From Caldisericaceae bacterium (lineage in GTDB: Bacteria; Calditrichota; Calditrichia; Calditrichales; Calditrichaceae), in contig JAGHBR010000480.1 in the NCBI GenBank assembly GCA_021160885.1, forward strand, positions 1 through 12,137: a stretch of DNA of 12,137 bases, in the 5' to 3' direction. The number at the start of each line of letters is the position of its first letter. Position 1 is the stretch's first letter. The position numbers and the translations under genes are program-made. Below are positions 1-7,218 of this stretch, one piece after another. The notes under the pieces were generated by a model, which saw nothing but the letters and a program-made list of their open reading frames with translations, was not told the DNA's origin and searched no databases.

Positions 1-2
1 GT

Positions 3-1229
3 TGCGATCAGGTAGTTGGAAAAAAATGCTTTGATGTTTTCCGTTCCAATATTTGTGAAAAGGGCTGCCTGTTAAGAAAGGCCATCGATACCGGTCAAAG
101 CTTTCCTCCGGTTAAAATTTATATTATCAATAAAAGAGGGCAGAGAATTCCTGTATCAATCACAGCAACAGCTTTAAGAGATAAAAACGGCCAGGTATTG
201 GGCGGTGTAGAAACCTTTCGGGATTTAAGTTCAGAAGATGATTTGCGTAAATTTATCCGTAAAAATTACACCTACCACGACATTGTTTCCAAAAACAAAC
301 AGATGTGGCAACTTTTTGAACTTCTGCCACAAATTGCCGAAAGCAACAGCACAGTTCTCCTGGAAGGTGAAAGCGGCACCGGTAAGGAATTAATTGCACG
401 AGTAATTCATCAACTAAGTCCCAGAGCAGAAAAAAATTTTGTTGCTATTAACTCCGGTGGTCTGCCGGATAATTTATTGGAATCGGAATTGTTTGGTTAC
501 AAAGCCGGCGCTTTTACCGATGCCAGGCGTGATAAAATCGGACGCATTGCCCTAGCCCAAGACGGCACCCTGTTTTTGGATGAAATCGGCGATGTTTCAC
601 CGGCATTTCAGGTGAAGTTGCTACGCTTTTTACAGGAAAAAACTTATGAGCCGCTTGGCTCGGTGGAAACTTTAAAAGCCAATGTGCGTATTATTGCAGC
701 CACCAACAAAAATTTAGAAGAACTGGTTGCAGCCGGCATTTTCCGAAAAGACCTTTACTACCGGATCAAAGTCATCCGTCTTTATATTCCGCCGCTGCGC
801 CAGCGCAAAGAAGACATTCCTCTGCTTGTAGAGCATTTCATTAATCGTTTTAATCATTTACAGGGAAAACAAATTGAAGGCGTTTCTCAGGAAGTTTTGC
901 AAATCCTGATGCATTACTCCTTTCCCGGCAATGTGCGTGAACTGGAAAACATTATTGAACACGCCTTTGTACTTTGTAATGATGCCATCATTCAGGGGAA
1001 GCATCTGCCACTGGACTTGTTTGAACAGCGTCGCGAAGAGGCCCAGCAGAAATATCAGCAAAAACTACAGGACATGGAAGCCGAACTCATTTTGCGCACT
1101 TTAAAAGAGCACAACTGGAATCGTCAGGCAGCAGCGCGCGCCCTGAACATGCACAAAACGACGCTCTTTAGAAAAATAAAACGACTGGGCATTGAATTAC
1201 CCCCGGTCGATGGCCGACGCCGCCATTAA
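3..1229 (+). CDS. Sigma-54-dependent Fis-family activator with Cys-rich PAS domain (5' truncated)
   Basis: This is the C-terminal part of a bacterial enhancer-binding protein. The frame is open from the window edge, so the true start lies upstream; a TTG at 198 is internal, because the PAS-like sequence continues in frame from base 3. The PAS remnant carries Cys codons at 3, 27, 54 and 66, giving CX8CX3C, a pattern I associate with redox-type PAS domains in anaerobes. The AAA+ domain follows: Walker A GESGTGKE from 366, the sigma-54 contact loop as GAFTDA at 507-524 (canonical GAFTGA), and Walker B GTLFLDEIG from 564. A Fis-type helix-turn-helix (NWNRQAAARALNMHKTTLFR) occupies about 1110-1170. 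No receiver domain is visible in the remaining part. It lies directly upstream of the redox operon in the same orientation and is the natural candidate for its regulator. The family is certain; the target is inferred. Confidence 0.95.
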   Translation, partial: CDQVVGKKCFDVFRSNICEKGCLLRKAIDTGQSFPPVKIYIINKRGQRIPVSITATALRDKNGQVLGGVETFRDLSSEDDLRKFIRKNYTYHDIVSKNKQMWQLFELLPQIAESNSTVLLEGESGTGKELIARVIHQLSPRAEKNFVAINSGGLPDNLLESELFGYKAGAFTDARRDKIGRIALAQDGTLFLDEIGDVSPAFQVKLLRFLQEKTYEPLGSVETLKANVRIIAATNKNLEELVAAGIFRKDLYYRIKVIRLYIPPLRQRKEDIPLLVEHFINRFNHLQGKQIEGVSQEVLQILMHYSFPGNVRELENIIEHAFVLCNDAIIQGKHLPLDLFEQRREEAQQKYQQKLQDMEAELILRTLKEHNWNRQAAARALNMHKTTLFRKIKRLGIELPPVDGRRRH

Positions 1230-1232
1230 GTC

Positions 1233-1280
1233 CGGTTAGTTGGTTGATTGGTTGAATAGTTTAATGGTTGAATGGTTGGG
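1233..1280. repeat. Period-8 tandem repeat, consensus TGGTTGAW
   Basis: Six consecutive octamers lie just after the activator stop codon: CGGTTAGT, TGGTTGAT, TGGTTGAA, TAGTTTAA, TGGTTGAA and TGGTTGGG. The period is exactly 8 bp and the units are diverged. No open frame uses it. The function is unknown; it looks like a non-coding short tandem array that could vary in copy number. Confidence 0.75.
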
Positions 1281-1351
1281 AAGTCGTTAGGCGTAAGTTT
1301 TAACGAGTGATACGAGGTTGTTTGTTCTCAATTCTAAAGATTTAGATTATT

Positions 1352-1378
1352 AAAATTCTTCTTCGGAAGGAATGTTTT
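1352..1378 (+). terminator. Weak hairpin with TTCG loop, possible terminator of the activator gene
   Basis: ATTCTTC (1355-1361) pairs with GAAGGAAT (1366-1373) around a TTCG tetraloop, with one bulged G at 1369. AAAA precedes the stem and TTTT (1375-1378) follows it, so it could act in either direction. The stem is short and AT-rich, and it lies about 120 bp after the activator stop, so this is a modest candidate. Confidence 0.4.
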
Positions 1379-1440
1379 AAATATTGTTAATCAAACAAAT
1401 CCCCAAATTTATGCTTCAAAACCATGTTTTACTCTTTTCC

Positions 1441-1470
1441 TTAATCCGCCAAATCCGTTTCATCCGTATC
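1441..1470. repeat. Three ATCCG units with period 9
   Basis: ATCCG occurs at 1444, 1453 and 1462, spaced exactly 9 bp, in otherwise non-coding sequence. It may be a remnant of a short dispersed repeat. The surrounding stretch (1381-1593) holds no plausible gene. Its only other structure is two short interleaved dyads, GAGTCA/TGACTC (1516-1521 with 1542-1547) and GATCA/TGATC (1536-1540 with 1555-1559). Confidence 0.45.
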
Positions 1471-1593
1471 AAAAAACTGAGCTAATAAAAAACAACCTGT
1501 CTATTCCGCGCAGTAGAGTCAGACCTCTGTGTGAAGATCAGTGACTCAATCCTGTGATCGCCTCATTAAATTAGTCCTGGTTCACCTCTTTTA

Positions 1594-1648
1594 GGGTAGC
1601 AACTATGCTACTCAAACACTGCAACCCTGCTACTCTGTATTGCTACCC
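1594..1648 (+). promoter_or_regulatory. Cluster of four TGCTACYC sites, probable enhancer-binding-protein sites
   Basis: The octamer TGCTACYC occurs four times in 55 bp: inverted at 1594-1601 (GGGTAGCA) and direct at 1606-1613, 1628-1635 and 1641-1648. The first two form a perfect dyad GTAGCA-N4-TGCTAC (1596-1611), and the outermost copies form a 9-bp inverted repeat GGGTAGCAA/TTGCTACCC. If transcription starts near 1737, the sites lie about 90 to 143 bp upstream, the usual range for sigma-54 activator sites. The binding protein is not shown by the sequence; the adjacent Fis-family activator is the obvious candidate. Confidence 0.6.
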
Positions 1649-1710
1649 AATCTATCTTTGGAGTCTTTTTACTTACTGTGTTTTAAGCAGTTAAAGCAAA
1701 ACCAATTTTG

Positions 1711-1726
1711 CGGCACGATTATTGAT
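1711..1726 (+). promoter_or_regulatory. Sigma-54-like -24/-12 promoter of the redox operon
   Basis: The sequence cGGCACG-ATTA-TTGat matches the consensus TGGCACG-N4-TTGCA at all of GGCACG and TTG with exact spacing. The -12 C is replaced by A, which would weaken it. The predicted start of transcription is about 1737, leaving a 20-nt leader to the ATG at 1757. Its position below the TGCTACYC cluster and beside a sigma-54 activator gene supports the call. Confidence 0.55.
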
Positions 1727-1756
1727 TGTACTATTCTAAAAAAGATTATGGAAACA

Positions 1757-2107
1757 ATGAGAGTGGCAATAGCCGTCTGGCAAAATAGAGTGGCGCCTGT
1801 TTTTGATGTTTGCCAAAAGATTAAAATATTTGATCCCGATGAACAAATCGCTCATCCACAAACGCTTGATTTTAGTCGCTTAAGTTTGGCACAACGACTA
1901 AAAACTTTGTCTGATTCGGGTGTGAAAATTTTAGTCTGTAACGGCATCAGTCTGTTTTTGCAGGCATGCTTGCAAGCTAATTCCATCATGGTATTAAAGG
2001 ATAAGTTTGGCTCAGAAGAAGAAATCTTAAAATCAATAAAAAACCAGGATTTAATAAAACAAAGCAAGGAAAATCGATCATGTCGCAGTCCAGAAGAAAT
2101 TTTTTAA
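1757..2107 (+). CDS. NifX/NifB-type dinitrogenase FeMo-cofactor-like small protein
   Basis: The 116-residue product begins MRVAIAVWQNRVAPVFDVCQ, the N-terminal signature of the Nitro_FeMo-Co fold found in NifX, NafY and the C-terminus of NifB, and has the expected size for a stand-alone domain. Family members bind or carry iron-sulfur or Mo-Fe clusters; many outside nitrogen fixation have unknown roles, and no nif genes are seen here. I chose ATG 1757 because it has GGA 4 nt upstream and gives the family-typical start; ATG 1748 (adding MET) is possible. The longer frame from TTG 1640 would run through the sigma-54-like promoter and is rejected. The 3' end overlaps the next gene by 28 bp, suggesting translational coupling. 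It may assist FeS assembly or sensing for the complex encoded downstream, but that is inference. Confidence 0.75.
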   Translation: MRVAIAVWQNRVAPVFDVCQKIKIFDPDEQIAHPQTLDFSRLSLAQRLKTLSDSGVKILVCNGISLFLQACLQANSIMVLKDKFGSEEEILKSIKNQDLIKQSKENRSCRSPEEIF

Positions 2108-2970
2108 AAGCCATGGGCGCAGCCTCGCTTACGGCTGTTGGCGCAAAAAACGCCAAGGCAACGCCCAAAAATGTTCTGTCGGACGACCGTTTTGGTGTTC
2201 TGGTAGACACTACGGTCTGCATCGGTTGCAGGCAATGCGAATATGCCTGTAAGGTAGAGCACGATCTGCCGGCTGGCAACATTGATGATTACAGCGACCG
2301 CAGCGTTTTTGAACACATGCGTCGCCCTGACCACACAGCTTTAACGGTGGTTAACGGCTACCCATCCGAAAAAGACAAACAGCAACAGGTGACCGTGAAG
2401 GTGCAATGCATGCATTGCGACCATCCGGCCTGTGTTTCGGCCTGTATTGTTGGAGCCATCAGCAAACAGGAAAACGGAGCCGTTATCTGGGACGAAAGCC
2501 GTTGCATCGGCTGCCGCTATTGCATGGTGGCCTGTCCGTTCCAGATACCAGCTTTTGAGTACCACAAAGCAATCGAACCCAAAATCATGAAGTGTGACCT
2601 TTGTTACGAAACACGTACTTCAAAGGGACAACCCCCGGCTTGCGTAGAAGCCTGCCCCACCGAAGCGCTTATCTTTGGTAAACGTTACGAACTGATACAG
2701 ATTGCTCACGAACGCATTCGCAAAAATCCCGATCGCTATTACGACCATGTGTTTGGCGAACACGAAGTCGGAGGCACGTCCTGGCTCTATTTGGGCAGCC
2801 AGGATTTTAGCAAATTAGGATTTCCTGACCTGGGCACCAAACCTGCACCAGGTGCAACCGAACCGATTCAGCACGCTATTTTTAAATTCTTTGTACCACC
2901 GGTTGCGCTTTACGCTTTGTTAGGCGGTATCATGTGGCTTGGTAAACAAAATCGTGAAGAAGAGGAGTAA
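2080..2970 (+). CDS. Tat-exported 4x[4Fe-4S] ferredoxin-like subunit, HmcB/HybA type
   Basis: This is an electron-transfer subunit of an Hmc/Hyb-like membrane complex. The 296-residue protein starts with a twin-arginine signal, SRRNFLK (residues 4-10), and a hydrophobic stretch, so the folded protein is exported. It has sixteen Cys in four groups: 47/50/53/57, 110/113/118/122, 142/145/148/152 and 172/175/188/192, enough for four [4Fe-4S] clusters. The segment FGEHEVGGTSWLYL near 245-258 is typical of HybA-like proteins. A C-terminal hydrophobic helix (about 269-287) would anchor it to the membrane. The start has AAGGAA about 8 nt upstream. The stop is 2 bp before the NrfD-type gene, its expected membrane partner. 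All cluster residues are intact. Confidence 0.92.
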   Translation: MSQSRRNFLKAMGAASLTAVGAKNAKATPKNVLSDDRFGVLVDTTVCIGCRQCEYACKVEHDLPAGNIDDYSDRSVFEHMRRPDHTALTVVNGYPSEKDKQQQVTVKVQCMHCDHPACVSACIVGAISKQENGAVIWDESRCIGCRYCMVACPFQIPAFEYHKAIEPKIMKCDLCYETRTSKGQPPACVEACPTEALIFGKRYELIQIAHERIRKNPDRYYDHVFGEHEVGGTSWLYLGSQDFSKLGFPDLGTKPAPGATEPIQHAIFKFFVPPVALYALLGGIMWLGKQNREEEE

Positions 2971-2972
2971 CC

Positions 2973-4217
2973 ATGGAAAAATACTACAAACCACAACCCA
3001 TAAAAAGGCCCTTTTTATCAAAAGGCGTTATTGTGCTGCTGATTTTGGCAGCCAACGGTATTGTCTGGAGTATTTTGCGTTTTGGGTTTGGCCTGGGCGC
3101 CGTAACCAATTTAAACAACCAATATCCCTGGGGCATCTGGATTGGTCTGGATGTGGCTGCCGGTGTTGCTCTGGCTGCCGGAGGATTTACTACTTCGGCT
3201 CTGGTACACATTTTTTACAGAGAAGATTTTCACGTTCTGGTTCGACCGGCCATCATGACCGCCATGTTAGGCTACACCTTTGTGGCTATTGGCGTGATGT
3301 TTGACCTGGGCCGCTACTACAACGTCTGGCATGTGCCCATCATGGGCAACAGCAATTCGGTTCTGTTCGAGGTAGGTATTTGTGTAATGACCTACCTGGC
3401 TACTCTTTATGTTGAATTCTTCCCCATTGTTTGCGAAAGATTCATCGGACGCGTTCATCTAAAAGGCGCTCTAAAATTTTTAAACAAGCCCATTGACGGT
3501 CTGTTGCGCTTTATCGATTCCTTTTTAGGTAAAACCATGTTTTTCTTCATCATTTTAGGCGTGGTTCTCTCCTGCCTGCACCAATCTTCTTTAGGCACCT
3601 TAATGTTGATTGCCGGTCCAAAAGTTCATCCATTGTGGCAAACGCCTGTTTCCCCCCTGCTCTTTCTGCTTTCTGCCTTTTCGGTTGGCTTTCCCATGGT
3701 TATTATGGAATCATTAACCGCCTCACGTTCGCTGGGTCTGAAACCCGAAATGGACGTTTTGCGGAAATTTGCGCGCTTTGTAGGGCCTTTGTTAGGCGTT
3801 TACTTAGCCTTCAAATTAGGCGATATGGTCATTCGCGGCACTTATGTTTATTTGAATGAAATCAACATTTACTCTATCATGTGGGTTATTGAAATGCTTT
3901 TCGGTGTAATTATTCCTGTGCGCATGTTTTTCTGGGATAAAGTGTTGCGCTCGCGCACTCTACTTTACACCGCTTCATTAATGATTATTTTAGGCGTAGC
4001 CCTGAATCGCTTTAATGTGTTTGTCATTGCTTACAAACCGCCCTACATACTACAAAAATACTGGCCGTCCATTGGTGAAATTTCGATTACTATTGGTCTA
4101 ATTTCCATAGAAATTCTGCTTTACCGGGCGCTGGTTATGATTTTTCCGGTAATTTCAGTCCCCTTAAAAGGGGTTAGCGCTAAAGCCAAATATGCCATTC
4201 GGGGAGTATTACAATGA
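2973..4217 (+). CDS. NrfD/HybB/HmcC-family polytopic membrane subunit
   Basis: The 414-residue, highly hydrophobic protein has about ten predicted membrane helices. It carries the HybB-type signatures PWGIWIGLD (52-60) and GVALAAGGF (64-72) after the first helix. Proteins of this family exchange electrons with menaquinone or ubiquinone and pass them to or from a ferredoxin-like partner. The preceding gene encodes exactly such a partner 2 bp away, and the following cytochrome gene overlaps it by 4 bp (ATGA). The start ATG has GAGGAG 6 nt upstream. The direction of electron flow cannot be read from the sequence. Confidence 0.93.
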   Translation: MEKYYKPQPIKRPFLSKGVIVLLILAANGIVWSILRFGFGLGAVTNLNNQYPWGIWIGLDVAAGVALAAGGFTTSALVHIFYREDFHVLVRPAIMTAMLGYTFVAIGVMFDLGRYYNVWHVPIMGNSNSVLFEVGICVMTYLATLYVEFFPIVCERFIGRVHLKGALKFLNKPIDGLLRFIDSFLGKTMFFFIILGVVLSCLHQSSLGTLMLIAGPKVHPLWQTPVSPLLFLLSAFSVGFPMVIMESLTASRSLGLKPEMDVLRKFARFVGPLLGVYLAFKLGDMVIRGTYVYLNEINIYSIMWVIEMLFGVIIPVRMFFWDKVLRSRTLLYTASLMIILGVALNRFNVFVIAYKPPYILQKYWPSIGEISITIGLISIEILLYRALVMIFPVISVPLKGVSAKAKYAIRGVLQ

Positions 4218-5344
4218 AAAGATTAATTGAATTATTAGGATTGCTATTAATTTTGGGGCAATTTGCCCTGGCACAACGGATTGGACATCACGCACAGTTT
4301 CCCTTACGGTGCGATGAATGTCATTATTGTAAAAAACCGACTTACAATGAACCCTGCTTAAAAATTTGTCCTGATTTTATTCGCGAAGGCATTACCGTTC
4401 ACCATTCAGTGGAAGACGCGCCTACTTTGCTGATTATTGACACTCTACAGAGCAAATATGCGCCATCTGTTTTTACGCATCGTTTGCATGCTCAGATGGG
4501 AGAAATGCTGGGTGGCTGTGAATCCTGCCACCATCATAATCCGCCTGGTAAGGTAAGACCCTGCATTGAATGTCACAAACCCAAACGCGACCTGAACGAC
4601 CTTTCGCGACCTTCACTAAAAGGCGCCTACCACCAGTTGTGCATTAACTGCCATCGCAGCTGGGATAGCGATTGGAGCAAAACTTCAGACTGCTATTTTT
4701 GCCATCCAAAGGCCGGCGAAAGCCTTTCGCAAACACCGGAACAACTGGCCGAGCTGGCCAAAAAACGCCATCCGGCGCCTAAAACTCCGGAGTTGTTCGT
4801 CTTAAAAAGCGATTACGAAGAAGCGCCTTTGGTCACTTTCAGACATAAAGAGCATGTCTTTACCTTTGGCCTGCAATGCAAAAGCTGTCACCAGGACAAT
4901 GCCTGTGCCGATTGCCATCGTTCTCCCACTAAAGAAAAGTCGGTGTCTTTAGAACATGATAACTGCCTTCCCTGTCACCAGACAGCCATTGATGAAAACT
5001 GTGAACACTGCCATGACAACAAAGAAAAACCGGCTTTCGACCATGCAAAGACCGGCTGGCCGCTGAAGCCCTTTCACAAAAAATTGACCTGTCAGACCTG
5101 TCACAAAGATCAGGTAGAATTTCAGCCCTTAAACACCGACTGCAACACCTGCCACAAAACAAATTGGCAACCCGGAACGTTCAATCATTCGATGACCGGA
5201 GTTAAACTCGATGAGAACCATGCTGAAATAGATTGTGAAACTTGCCATTTAAATCGTAAATTCAATAAGAAACCGGATTGTTCGGAATGTCATGAAAGCA
5301 AATCTTTTCCTAAGGATGTGCCCGGCAAATTGATTAACAGGTAA
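4214..5344 (+). CDS. Periplasmic multihaem cytochrome c with 13 CXXCH motifs (HmcA-like role)
   Basis: The 376-residue protein has a Sec signal peptide (charged MKR, hydrophobic core, cleavage likely after ALA at 18-20). CXXCH motifs begin at Cys 33, 102, 117, 143, 160, 222, 231, 251, 263, 293, 310, 341 and 356. Many additional His residues could give bis-His ligation as in class III cytochromes. Two copies of a unit of form F[DN]Hx2TGx2Lx3Hx4Cx2CH occur at 275-297 and 323-345, 48 residues apart. All non-haem Cys (39, 48, 52) cluster around the first motif. GGGGAG lies 7 nt before the start, which overlaps the NrfD-type gene. It probably exchanges electrons between the membrane complex and soluble cytochromes; it is shorter than the 16-haem Desulfovibrio HmcA, so the name indicates role, not orthology. 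Confidence 0.92.
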   Translation: MKRLIELLGLLLILGQFALAQRIGHHAQFPLRCDECHYCKKPTYNEPCLKICPDFIREGITVHHSVEDAPTLLIIDTLQSKYAPSVFTHRLHAQMGEMLGGCESCHHHNPPGKVRPCIECHKPKRDLNDLSRPSLKGAYHQLCINCHRSWDSDWSKTSDCYFCHPKAGESLSQTPEQLAELAKKRHPAPKTPELFVLKSDYEEAPLVTFRHKEHVFTFGLQCKSCHQDNACADCHRSPTKEKSVSLEHDNCLPCHQTAIDENCEHCHDNKEKPAFDHAKTGWPLKPFHKKLTCQTCHKDQVEFQPLNTDCNTCHKTNWQPGTFNHSMTGVKLDENHAEIDCETCHLNRKFNKKPDCSECHESKSFPKDVPGKLINR

Positions 5345-5350
5345 AAGGCT

Positions 5351-7216
5351 ATGTTTAACAAAATTTCTTTTAAACTAATTTTAACCATTGTGGTTGTAGC
5401 CATTTTAGTTTTCACCGGCTATGCCATTATTACCTTGCAAACGCAAACCAATCTGGTGATGAGCCAGGTTAAAAATTTTGTTAACACGCAAAGTGAGACG
5501 ATTAAGAATAGTACCAAAGTCTCCATGCTGAACAACAATCGCGAACTAACGCACGAAATCATTCGTACGGTTGGCCAACAACCCTGTATTCGCCAAGTAC
5601 GCATTTTGAACAAAGAAGGCGAAGTTATGTACGCTGCCGACACGACGGAAATCGGCAAGGTACTGGACAAAAAAGCCGAAGCCTGTTACAGTTGCCATGC
5701 CTCGGATCAGCCATTGGAAAAACTAACCATTTCAGAACGCGTGCGTGTTTATCGCAAACACCCCGATTCCACGCGCATCATGGGCATCATTAATCCTATT
5801 TACAATGAGCCATCCTGCTGGCAGGCTGATTGCCATGTACATTCCAAAAATCAGAAAGTTTTGGGCGTTCTCGACCTGACGGTGTGTCTGAAACATGTCG
5901 ATCAGGAAATTGCCAGTGTCCGGCAAAAAATGGTTGTAATGGCTGGTCTGGCTATCATTTTATTAGCCGCCATTTTATGGTTATTAATTCAGAAATTCGT
6001 TGATCGGCCGGTTAAAAAACTGCTTACCGCCACGCGCCAGGTAGCTTCCGGAAATCTTAACTACAACATTCCCGATCTGGGCAATGATGAATTAGGAATT
6101 TTGGCCCGTTCGTTTAACAACATGACACGCAAATTAGCTGAAGCTCGCCAGCAACTTTTTCAGTCAGACAAAATGGCTTCATTAGGACGACTGGCTGCCG
6201 GTGTGGCGCACGAGATTAACAATCCGTTAACCGGCATTTTAACTTACGCCAGCTTTTTACTTAAACGCACCAAAAACCAGCCAGAAATTCACAACGATCT
6301 GCAGGTAATTGTCCGCGAAACCATGCGCAGTCGTGAAATTGTTAAAGGTTTATTGGATTTTGCCCGCCAATCCATTCCTAAAAAAATCAAAACCGATATT
6401 CATCAGGTCATTAACCGCGCTCTAACAGTGGTAGAAAACCAACTGACCTTAAACCACATCGAAGTGGAGAAAAAATTTGCGCCAAGGTTGCCGGAAGTTC
6501 AGATCGACCCCAACCAGATGCAGCAAGTATTTATTAATCTGATCTCTAACGCCCAGCATGCCATCGGTTCAAAAGTAGGCAAAATTAAAATCAAAACGAC
6601 GCTGGTGCGACTTTCGCCTTACGGTAAGGTACAGATTAAACAGGCTCTGTGCCCAAAAGGCCACGATTTAATGGATGAACGCCAACGCATTGACGGCCTA
6701 CCCTCTATTAAGATTAAAGTACAGCTGGATGGTCAGGAAGGCATGGTTTATCTTGATCCCATTTACGGACGCAATCATTTTCGTTCCGAGATTTCGGTTA
6801 AAAATGACGACATTAAAGATATTGTCTGCCCCAAATGCAATATTTCATTAATCGACAAAGAGCAAACCTGCCCGAAGTGTGAAGCGCCGGTTTACTTGCT
6901 GGAAATTCCCGGCAAAGGGCAACTGCAAGGTTGCTTTACCGACGATTGCCAATGGCAATATTGGGATTTCATCGAAAAACAAGGTCCGCGTGACTACATC
7001 GAAATTAAAGTCAGCGACACCGGTTGTGGTATTCCGCCGGAAATCATTGACAAAATTTTTGATCCGTTTTTTACCACCAAAGGACAGCAAGGCACCGGTC
7101 TGGGCCTGGCCGTCATCTGGGGAATTCTCGAAAACCACGAAGGAACGATTTCTGTGGAAAGCAAGTTAGGTAAAGGAACCACTTTTACCATTCATTTACC
7201 GGTACAAACCACTTAG
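5351..7216 (+). CDS. Sensor histidine kinase with c-haem-like sensor and zinc-ribbon-like insertion in the ATPase domain
   Basis: The 621-residue protein has a membrane helix at about 7-29, an extracytoplasmic domain, a second helix at about 194-214, HAMP (about 215-268), HisKA with phospho-acceptor H287 (GVAHEINNPL), and HATPase_c. The outer domain contains CYSCH (112-116) and CWQADCH (156-162), i.e. CXXCH and CX4CH haem-c motifs, so it probably binds one or two haems and senses redox state or a gas ligand. In the ATPase domain the N box (N400) and the G1 box (DTGCGIP, D556) are about 156 residues apart instead of the usual few tens. The extra segment holds CPKGH (434-438), CPKC (493-496), CPKC (507-510) and CX4C (528-533), consistent with zinc binding. 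Catalytic boxes look intact, including FDPFFTTK and GTGLGL. It lies 6 bp after the cytochrome gene. Confidence 0.93.
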   Translation: MFNKISFKLILTIVVVAILVFTGYAIITLQTQTNLVMSQVKNFVNTQSETIKNSTKVSMLNNNRELTHEIIRTVGQQPCIRQVRILNKEGEVMYAADTTEIGKVLDKKAEACYSCHASDQPLEKLTISERVRVYRKHPDSTRIMGIINPIYNEPSCWQADCHVHSKNQKVLGVLDLTVCLKHVDQEIASVRQKMVVMAGLAIILLAAILWLLIQKFVDRPVKKLLTATRQVASGNLNYNIPDLGNDELGILARSFNNMTRKLAEARQQLFQSDKMASLGRLAAGVAHEINNPLTGILTYASFLLKRTKNQPEIHNDLQVIVRETMRSREIVKGLLDFARQSIPKKIKTDIHQVINRALTVVENQLTLNHIEVEKKFAPRLPEVQIDPNQMQQVFINLISNAQHAIGSKVGKIKIKTTLVRLSPYGKVQIKQALCPKGHDLMDERQRIDGLPSIKIKVQLDGQEGMVYLDPIYGRNHFRSEISVKNDDIKDIVCPKCNISLIDKEQTCPKCEAPVYLLEIPGKGQLQGCFTDDCQWQYWDFIEKQGPRDYIEIKVSDTGCGIPPEIIDKIFDPFFTTKGQQGTGLGLAVIWGILENHEGTISVESKLGKGTTFTIHLPVQTT

Positions 7217-7218
7217 TG

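Noticed and set aside
198..200. TTG at 198 as the start of the activator
   Set aside because: The frame is open upstream to the window edge and encodes PAS-like sequence that continues into the AAA+ domain.
1640..1756. N-terminal extension of the NifX-like protein from TTG 1640
   Set aside because: It runs through a TGCTACYC site and the sigma-54-like promoter, and the encoded residues do not resemble the family; ATG 1757 gives the typical N-terminus.
2939..3304. Open frame of 121 codons on the plus strand in another frame
   Set aside because: It overlaps the NrfD-type gene, whose frame matches the family over its full length.
6848..7191. Antisense and alternate-frame open stretches over the kinase ATPase domain
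   Set aside because: They are shadows of conserved catalytic-domain codons and have no motifs or ribosome-binding sites.
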